A stretch of 10,895 bases of DNA, taken from contig CAMYNZ010000274.1 in the NCBI GenBank assembly GCA_947259865.1, positions 1 to 10,895 on the forward strand. Reading direction: 5' to 3'. Source of the stretch: an uncultured Desulfobacterales bacterium. GTDB taxonomy: Bacteria; Desulfobacterota; Desulfobacteria; Desulfobacterales; G020354645. Below, piece by piece: positions 6,426 to 10,895 of the stretch. The notes beneath the pieces were generated by a model. It was not told where the DNA came from. It did not search any database and saw nothing but the letters and a program-made list of their open reading frames with translations. Numbering within the stretch: position 1 is the first letter of the stretch; every line of letters starts with the position of its first letter. A program made the translations under genes and the position numbers.

Positions 6426-6514
6426 GGTATCTCCAGGGGGAGAGAGGGTCAGCACTCAAACGCCAGTTCAGATATTGCTCCCGGTTGCTAAATTTATACC
6501 GCAGCGGGGCCACT

Positions 6515-6543
6515 ATTTTACGGCATTTTAGGCTTGCATGCAA
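6515..6543 (-). promoter_or_regulatory. Sigma-70 type promoter for rfbC
   Basis: On the minus strand, TTGCAT and TAAAAT are separated by 17 bases. The element lies just beyond the end of the GIY-YIG gene and would give a leader of about 80 bases before the rfbC start codon. Confidence 0.5.
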
Positions 6544-6555
6544 TAACCATTGTGT

Positions 6556-7026
6556 TCAGTTCAAGAGAATCCGTCGAAGTTTTCCATATTGGTCGGGCCT
6601 GCTATCAAGAGATTTTTTGAATCTTTGGAAGGAAGGCTGCCCCTGGTGATGGAAAAAATGGCTGGGGCATTTGCAATCCGAACAGCCAAAACCCTTGAAG
6701 CGCCGGACTTTTGGGTTTAATTGGTTAAACACCGCCGCCCACCGATGTTCCAGACGCGCTTCAAACTCGCTGATCCATATCTCTGCAAGTCGGGCCCTGG
6801 GCAGCAGATAATCAATATGCCAATGGGAGCGGGCGTTTGAATGCATATGGCGCTTGAGTCTGGCAGACAGACCACCGGGTCCGAGAGCACTTCCGACATA
6901 GGTGTAATAACCGGCCGGGAAACTGCATGTACCCAGTTGGCCCACTGAAATGATTTCTGTACGCTTTAAATGGAGGATGAGAATATACGTTCCGTGGCCA
7001 AGATGTGACAGTTGGGTTGCCGGCAT
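6556..7026 (-). CDS. GIY-YIG domain protein, COG1833/DUF123 (Uri superfamily endonuclease-like)
   Basis: This is a 156-residue small protein with a GIY-YIG-type core: GTYILIL (12-18), FPAGYYTYVGSALGPGGLSARLKRH (36-60), HWHIDYLL (68-75), a glutamate at 93 (RLEHRWA), and the family's C-terminal GFGCSDCKCPSHFF (112-125). The GTY/YVG pair, R56 and E93 fit the expected nuclease positions. Members are often called Uri superfamily endonucleases, but no biological substrate is established that I know of. Cysteines 115, 118 and 120 may bind metal. A TTG 17 codons upstream (7075-7077) would give 173 residues; the ATG at 7024-7026 starts at the usual distance from GTYIL and is preferred, though neither has a good Shine-Dalgarno. 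It is divergent from the iron-sulfur protein gene. Confidence 0.85.
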   Translation of the reverse strand: MPATQLSHLGHGTYILILHLKRTEIISVGQLGTCSFPAGYYTYVGSALGPGGLSARLKRHMHSNARSHWHIDYLLPRARLAEIWISEFEARLEHRWAAVFNQLNPKVRRFKGFGCSDCKCPSHFFHHQGQPSFQRFKKSLDSRPDQYGKLRRILLN

Positions 7027-7088
7027 ATGTTTAATACACGTTCGATAATAAGAAGGCAATAATTGTTTAAAAGCCAATTTTGTGCTAT

Positions 7089-7118
7089 TGCAAACGGATT
7101 AGATCCGCATAAAAATTG
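7089..7118 (+). promoter_or_regulatory. Possible promoter/operator of the iron-sulfur protein gene
   Basis: TTGCAA (7089-7094) and an AT-rich TAAAAA-like -10 (about 7110-7116) are spaced acceptably. Between them lies the small dyad CGGAT-TAG-ATCCG (7095-7107), placed like an operator. Both matches are modest; the main support is position in a 56-107-bp divergent gap. Confidence 0.3.
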
Positions 7119-7133
7119 TGAGGTGATTTAAAA

Positions 7134-8228
7134 ATGAAAAATATCTATCACCGTCTTGCCAGGCACCTTGAACATCTCGTTATGGGATATCCTTTTAACG
7201 AGGCGCTCCTTGACCTGCTTCGCGAGATGTTTGATCCGCAAGAAGCCCGGGTCGCGCTGGCCATTCCCAATGATTTACCTCCGCTGGAAGTGGTCGATGG
7301 GACTACCATTGCACAGCGTTCGGATCTGCCGCTGGAAACGGTAACTGAAAAACTGGAATCAATGGCCACCAGAAACCTGCTCTACACGGCGCCAACCCGA
7401 ACCGGCAATAAAGGCTACGCTTTGCTTCAAGTAGGCTACGGTGTGCCCCAGACTTTTTTTTGGGATGGCCGCCAGGATGAGCGCGCCGCACGGATGGCCC
7501 GGTTGATCCTCAAATATTTTACGGTTCCCACCACTGAAAAGGTATACGGCGGTGTGCCCACTAAAACGTATAAATACAGCCCGGCTAATTTATCGGTTGA
7601 CTTACCCATGCAGGGCGTAATGCCCTATGAAGAAATAGGTTCAATCGTCGATGCGGCCACCAAAATCGCGGTCGCGCACTGCCCTTGCCGCATGACGGCC
7701 AAGATTTTGGGCCGGACCGATTGTCCGCACAGCATAGAAGTATGTATCAAATATGACGACATGGCAGAATTTGTTATTTCCAAAGGACTTGCCCGCCGGG
7801 TGTCCAAGGATGAAGCCCGTAACATCCTCATCAACTGTGAAAAAGAAGGAATGGTGCATATGGTCGACAACGCTCAGGGACAGATAAAGCATACGTGCAA
7901 CTGCTGCGGGCACTATTGTTGGAATGTGGGTATCCTAAGAAGACGCAAGATTCCTCGTGATCTTTTGATGGCCGTATACTTTATTCGGGAGACCGATTTC
8001 GATGCGTGTATCGGCTGCGGGGCCTGTGCTGAAATTTGCCCCGTGGACGCTGTCAGGATGGCTGACGAACAACCGGCGGTGGATCAGGACTGGTGCATAG
8101 GCTGCAGTGTGTGTGCGGTGTCCTGTCCGACAGGCGCTATTTCCATTGTGCGCCGATCAGACAATACCGCGCCAATGGATTTTGCCGATTTGCATGATCG
8201 AATAAAAGTTGAGCGCGGTCTGGCGTAA
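7134..8228 (+). CDS. 4Fe-4S dicluster protein with additional cysteine-rich middle region
   Basis: This is a 364-residue cytoplasmic protein. The N-terminal 100 residues look like a winged-helix-type fold (EALLDLLREMF.. TIAQRSDLPLETVTEKLESMATRNLLYTA). The middle carries an unusual cysteine/histidine set: CPCR (183-186), DCPHSIEVC (196-204), C235, HTCNCCGHYCW (253-263). The C-terminus has two complete ferredoxin motifs, CIGCGACAEICP (292-303) and CIGCSVCAVSCP (321-332), each suited to a [4Fe-4S] cluster. I take it to be a redox or electron-transfer protein of a family frequent in anaerobic Desulfobacterota; partner and reaction are unknown. The ATG is preceded by GAGGTG eight bases upstream. 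It is transcribed alone and ends at the terminator at 8377-8413. Confidence 0.85.
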   Translation: MKNIYHRLARHLEHLVMGYPFNEALLDLLREMFDPQEARVALAIPNDLPPLEVVDGTTIAQRSDLPLETVTEKLESMATRNLLYTAPTRTGNKGYALLQVGYGVPQTFFWDGRQDERAARMARLILKYFTVPTTEKVYGGVPTKTYKYSPANLSVDLPMQGVMPYEEIGSIVDAATKIAVAHCPCRMTAKILGRTDCPHSIEVCIKYDDMAEFVISKGLARRVSKDEARNILINCEKEGMVHMVDNAQGQIKHTCNCCGHYCWNVGILRRRKIPRDLLMAVYFIRETDFDACIGCGACAEICPVDAVRMADEQPAVDQDWCIGCSVCAVSCPTGAISIVRRSDNTAPMDFADLHDRIKVERGLA

Positions 8229-8376
8229 GCGGCTCGATGGCAAGATCCACCCCCTGATTTACAAAACCCAATTGTAACCTTTTGGTATAGTTGGTCTCAT
8301 TACTATCGGCTCTGATAACCGGAGCCGCACAATACAAGGTAATGCCATATTACCTTCGTCTTTCCTCCTTAACATC

Positions 8377-8413
8377 AAGCGCAAGGTTAGTGTTAATCAA
8401 CCTTGCGCTTTTT
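8377..8413 (+). terminator. Rho-independent terminator of the iron-sulfur protein gene
   Basis: AAGCGCAAGGTT (8377-8388) and AACCTTGCGCTT (8399-8410) form a perfect 12-bp stem with a 10-base loop, running into TTTTT on the plus strand. It ends transcription about 150 bp after the stop at 8228. The minus-strand reading has no T-run, so it serves the plus strand. The 148 bp before it contain no supported gene, only a weak 6-bp dyad (8307-8327). Confidence 0.9.
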
Positions 8414-8470
8414 GATTGTCTTTGGGCAAAACACACGGCGGATTCAGAAAGTCCAACCTTGTCAATTGCG

Positions 8471-8977
8471 TCAATTCGAATTTACAGACAGATAGGTGTT
8501 GACAAATACACTGATGATTTCTTTTACCCGGACGCGAATATCATCCAGATAGCCGTGACCCGTATAATTTTTGTACCAGGTGGCGGCCTGGTAGGCAATG
8601 CTTTGAGGTTCACGGGCTAAATATACCTCTTGATACAGGTGAACGGTTATGGAGTAGGTATAAAATTTCCAGTTATCCTGTATTCTTTTTCCGGAGATTT
8701 CTATGAAAAGAGAGGGCCGGCCGGCAATGGCATTCAACTCTTTTTGTGAATACACCTTTATGTCCGCATTTTTAAGCTGGGTGGTCACATCTGATTGAAT
8801 CTGTTTTTTTACCAAACCATCCGCCAGCAATTCCGTTATGATTTCAATCTCCACCGATAGGCCATCAAGACCGCGCAGGCTTTCTTCCTGTCCCCTGGCT
8901 GCCGGAGACACGGTCGACATAAGACAGACAAGCATACCTATGTTAATCATCGAGATTATACGCAACGGAGGGCTCAT
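8471..8977 (-). CDS. Exported hypothetical protein
   Basis: This 168-residue protein has an N-terminal signal peptide: after MSPPLR comes the hydrophobic stretch IISMINIGMLVCLMSTV, then SPAARGQEE, with cleavage likely near the AAR-GQ region. It has no lipobox cysteine. The mature part is a single alpha/beta domain (GLDGLSVEIEIITELLADGLVKKQIQSDV.. LKNADIKVYSQKEL.. PSLFIEISG..YTYSITVHLYQEVYLARE..AATWYKNYTG) ending in FVNTYLSVNSN. That pattern recalls an uncharacterised periplasmic family seen in several proteobacterial and acidobacterial genomes; I know no function for it. An ATG seven codons upstream (8996-8998) exists, but only the ATG at 8975-8977 has a purine-rich site before it. A TATAAT-like -10 lies at 9040-9045. 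The gene stands alone. Confidence 0.7.
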   Translation of the reverse strand: MSPPLRIISMINIGMLVCLMSTVSPAARGQEESLRGLDGLSVEIEIITELLADGLVKKQIQSDVTTQLKNADIKVYSQKELNAIAGRPSLFIEISGKRIQDNWKFYTYSITVHLYQEVYLAREPQSIAYQAATWYKNYTGHGYLDDIRVRVKEIISVFVNTYLSVNSN

Positions 8978-9039
8978 GATCGGTCTTTCTTCCTTCATTT
9001 GTGTGCGGGGGTGGTTGATACGCGGTTTTGCCCCTGGTG

Positions 9040-9045
9040 ATTATA
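9040..9045 (-). promoter_or_regulatory. Possible -10 element for the exported hypothetical gene
   Basis: TATAAT read on the minus strand, about 63 bp before the start codon at 8977. The corresponding -35 region is poor, so the call rests on the -10 match and position. Confidence 0.25.
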
Positions 9046-9156
9046 AGCTCCTGTAATAATGTAAGATACTTTTCTAATCGTTCCTGACGCAAACATTCAT
9101 GACCGCCTGGACGATATTTCTCTGCGCGCATCATATATTAAAAATGCCGCCGGAGC

Positions 9157-9193
9157 AAGACCGCAGCTGTTACCCCGGCGCTGGGTCTTTTTT
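9157..9193 (+). terminator. Intrinsic terminator in the leader of the DUF1015 gene (attenuator or small-RNA end)
   Basis: AAGACC-G-CAGC (9157-9167) pairs with GCTGGGTCTT (9180-9189), a 10-bp stem with one bulged G and a 12-base loop, followed by six T residues (9188-9193). The T-run is on the plus strand, yet no plus-strand gene lies between this site and the terminator at 8377-8413. It therefore ends either a small RNA or a leader transcript that could control the gene at 9293. Confidence 0.65.
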
Positions 9194-9203
9194 ATGCGGG
9201 TCC

Positions 9204-9241
9204 TCGAAAAAATGCAATCACATTTTGCTTGATTTTTTCGA
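9204..9241. repeat. AT-rich dyad in the DUF1015 leader
   Basis: TCGAAAAAAT (9204-9213) and ATTTTTTCGA (9232-9241) are perfect reverse complements, with an inner GCAA/TTGC pair and a TTG bulge. A competing pairing AAAATG/CATTTT is also possible. It lies 10 bp after the terminator and about 50 bp before the DUF1015 start, and could be an operator or a second RNA hairpin. Confidence 0.45.
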
Positions 9242-9292
9242 CATTGTAACGCACATGTTTAGGAGGTTTTTAAAACACGGATTGGAAAAATT

Positions 9293-10570
9293 ATGGCCGA
9301 AATTATACCCCTTAGAGCGTGGCGATACAACCAGCAGATAGCCGGCGATATCGACGATCTTACATCCCCGCCGTTTGATGAAATGTCTGAAAAATACAGA
9401 TTGGGGCTTTACCAACATCCGTATAACAGCATTCACCTCTCGGTACCCATAGGGAAAGATCCGCCCGCCCAAGCGGCTGAAATATTAAACGACTGGAAAC
9501 ACAAAAAGGTCCTCGTCAGAGATCGGGCCTCCGGCCTTTATGTCTATTATCAATATTTTACGTTGCCGGGCAATCCTCGAGAATACTGCCGCAAGGGATT
9601 TATTTGTAATATAAGAAATTATGATTGGGAGGAAAATGTCGTATTGCGCCATGAAAAAACCAATCCGCAATCCGTTGGTTTTCGCGTTGCATTGCGCGCA
9701 GCCATGCAACTCAATGTCAGCCCCACCCATGGTTTGTACTCCGATACGTCCTTTACACTTGAAAAACACATGGATCAAAGCATGCGTCATCCGATATATG
9801 AAACCGAGGACTACCAGGGTGTTCGCAATGTATTGAGTATCATTAACGATGAAGCCGTGATTAATCAGTTTATTCAAAAGCTTGAAGGAAAACAGGTCAT
9901 AATGGCTGACGGCCATCACCGCTACGAAAGCTCTCTGGCCTATATGAAACGACAGATGGCCAATAATCCTGATCACATGGGAAATGAGGGCTACAACTAT
10001 CACCTTATTTATCTCACCAACACCGAATCCGATGACATCAGAATTCTTCCCACCCATCGGCTCATCAAGGGTATCAAAAATTTTAACGAAACAGCCATTA
10101 TGAAAAAAATTGAAAAATTCTTTTCTGTAAGACCTTTGGCGGATAAATACTATATGGATAAAGTTATTCTCGGTGAAAAATGGACCTTCGGCCTTTTATT
10201 CAAAGAAAATGCATACAGGGTTCGGCTGAAGCCCGAGGCATTTTCGGCCTTGAAATGGAAGTTTGCGGAACAGGTAAAAAATCTGGACCTTACGGTGATG
10301 CATTATTTCATCATCGAAAAAGCATTAGGAATTCCCGGAAATATTCAACCCAAATCAGACTGCATAGAATATAATAGAAATTTTGCGGTATGTATGACCA
10401 AAGTAATCAGCGGTGATGCGCAGATGGCGCTGATAACCCGGGACATCGCCATCGATGATGTTCTAGAAGTGTGTTGCAGCGGGTATACGATGCCGCAAAA
10501 ATCAACCTATTTTTACCCGAAGGTCATATGCGGTTATGTTTTTGGTTCGATCGCTGAAAACGAAGACTAA
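9293..10570 (+). CDS. DUF1015 family protein
   Basis: This is a 425-residue cytoplasmic protein with family landmarks throughout: the start MAEIIPLRAWRYN (1-13), SPPFDEMSEK (25-34), HPYNSIHLSVP (42-52), VVLRHEKTNP (116-125), SPTHGLYSD (143-151) and MADGHHRYESSLAYMK (204-219). The DGHHRYE block is the most conserved feature and resembles an active or ligand site. The molecular function is not established; it is sometimes annotated SerC-like because of genomic linkage to serine genes, which are absent here. Length is normal for the family. The ATG has only a weak site (GGAAAAATT) before it; a perfect AGGAGG lies 26 bp further up without a suitable start. The leader contains a terminator, suggesting regulated expression. 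Confidence 0.9.
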   Translation: MAEIIPLRAWRYNQQIAGDIDDLTSPPFDEMSEKYRLGLYQHPYNSIHLSVPIGKDPPAQAAEILNDWKHKKVLVRDRASGLYVYYQYFTLPGNPREYCRKGFICNIRNYDWEENVVLRHEKTNPQSVGFRVALRAAMQLNVSPTHGLYSDTSFTLEKHMDQSMRHPIYETEDYQGVRNVLSIINDEAVINQFIQKLEGKQVIMADGHHRYESSLAYMKRQMANNPDHMGNEGYNYHLIYLTNTESDDIRILPTHRLIKGIKNFNETAIMKKIEKFFSVRPLADKYYMDKVILGEKWTFGLLFKENAYRVRLKPEAFSALKWKFAEQVKNLDLTVMHYFIIEKALGIPGNIQPKSDCIEYNRNFAVCMTKVISGDAQMALITRDIAIDDVLEVCCSGYTMPQKSTYFYPKVICGYVFGSIAENED

Positions 10571-10623
10571 CCTGAATATTTCGAGAAAATTAGAATCTGG
10601 CTGACGGTGAGAAGGAGAGGCAA

Positions 10624-10646
10624 CGGGAGAGCCGCCCGGTTTTTTT
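10624..10646 (+). terminator. Possible terminator of the DUF1015 gene
   Basis: CGGG (10624-10627) and CCCG (10635-10638) form a short GC stem with a 7-base loop, followed by seven T residues (10640-10646). The stem is short but the T-run and position 54 bp after the stop fit a terminator. Confidence 0.45.
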
Positions 10647-10679
10647 GGAGATGAATCACGGTGAAGACCCAAAAAAGTA

Positions 10680-10717
10680 AGGGCAAACCCTCAAATTGTG
10701 CGGAATGCCCTCTTTTT
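10680..10717. terminator. Bidirectional terminator between DUF1015 and the cold-shock gene
   Basis: AGGGCA (10680-10685) and TGCCCT (10706-10711) pair across a 20-base loop. T-rich runs follow on both strands: CTTTTTGATTTTTTT on plus and TACTTTTTT on minus. This suits the two genes that converge here. Confidence 0.55.
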
Positions 10718-10731
10718 GATTTTTTTCTGAA

Positions 10732-10895
10732 CTAAACCACAGTCACATTGACAGCAGCGGGACCTTTTGACCCTTGTTCGATATCGAATGTGACCCGGTC
10801 ACCCTCATTAAGGGACTTGAATCCGGTCGCGTTAATTCCTGAATGATGAACAAAAACATCCGGGCCATCTTCTTGTTCAATAAACCCGTAGCCTT
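10732..10895 (-). CDS. Cold-shock protein, CspA family (partial, C-terminal 53 residues)
   Basis: The gene enters from the right edge and ends at TAG (10732-10734). The visible part begins [20 protein letters not shown] and ends VNVTVV. It contains the RNP1-type GYGFI and RNP2-type VFVHHS motifs that bind single-stranded nucleic acid, and the family-typical [24 protein letters not shown] end. Such proteins of about 65-70 residues act as RNA chaperones in the cytoplasm. About a dozen N-terminal residues lie outside the window. Which paralogue it is cannot be told. Confidence 0.95.
   Translation of the reverse strand, partial: GYGFIEQEDGPDVFVHHSGINATGFKSLNEGDRVTFDIEQGSKGPAAVNVTVV

Noticed and set aside
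6453..6470. TGGC...TGC sigma-54-like sequence upstream of rfbC on the minus strand
   Set aside because: The spacing between the GG and GC elements is one base short and the -12 part is poor; the TTGCAT-N17-TAAAAT element fits better.
8259..8348. 29-codon minus-strand reading frame (start ATG 8346-8348) with GAAGG and AAGGAGG upstream
   Set aside because: The ribosome-site match is good, but the peptide (MALPCIVRLRLSEPIVM...) has no recognisable pattern and the frame lies in a terminator leader. No promoter or conservation evidence is available, so it is too weak to call.
9485..10057. 190-residue minus-strand open frame antisense to DUF1015
   Set aside because: The plus strand encodes a well-matched DUF1015 protein here; the antisense frame has no domain, ribosome site or promoter.

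Overview
The window looks like a chromosomal segment of a Desulfobacterota (deltaproteobacterial) genome, probably of a Desulfobacterales-like sulfate reducer or relative. This rests on gene content (a sigma-54 two-component cluster with PilZ and HDOD proteins, a ferredoxin-type protein with extra cysteine motifs, a DUF1015 protein) and on intergenic hairpin repeats of a type I associate with that group. It is an inference; no rRNA or tRNA is present to confirm it.

Left edge (1-360): the first 28 codons of a membrane transporter (MFS-like) leave the window on the minus strand. Behind its ribosome binding site lies a 143-bp imperfect palindrome with perfect 17-bp ends, which looks like a MITE or REP-type element.

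Signalling block (361-5637, all minus strand). In transcription order it holds: a soluble histidine kinase split by a -1 frameshift into a dimerisation/phosphoacceptor part and an ATPase-receiver part; an NtrC-class sigma-54 activator 10 bp downstream; a stand-alone receiver protein behind its own sigma-70 promoter; a YcgR-like PilZ protein; and an HDOD protein. The HDOD gene is preceded by a near-consensus sigma-54 -24/-12 element with a 36-bp dyad about 100 bp further upstream. The likely circuit is kinase to NtrC-type activator to sigma-54 promoter of the HDOD gene, with a c-di-GMP-responsive PilZ protein in the same cluster.

Middle (5638-8228): a 230-bp gap with two related hairpin repeats, a lone rfbC (dTDP-sugar 3,5-epimerase), a small GIY-YIG (COG1833/DUF123-like) protein, and, divergent from it on the plus strand, a protein with an uncharacterised cysteine-rich middle and two C-terminal [4Fe-4S] ferredoxin motifs. 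That last gene ends in a strong rho-independent terminator.

Right part (8229-10895): an exported hypothetical protein (minus) and a DUF1015 protein (plus) diverge from an intergenic region. The region contains a plus-strand intrinsic terminator with no plus-strand gene before it, which suggests an attenuated leader or a small RNA. DUF1015 converges on a cold-shock protein gene cut by the right edge, with terminator hairpins between them, one of them bidirectional.
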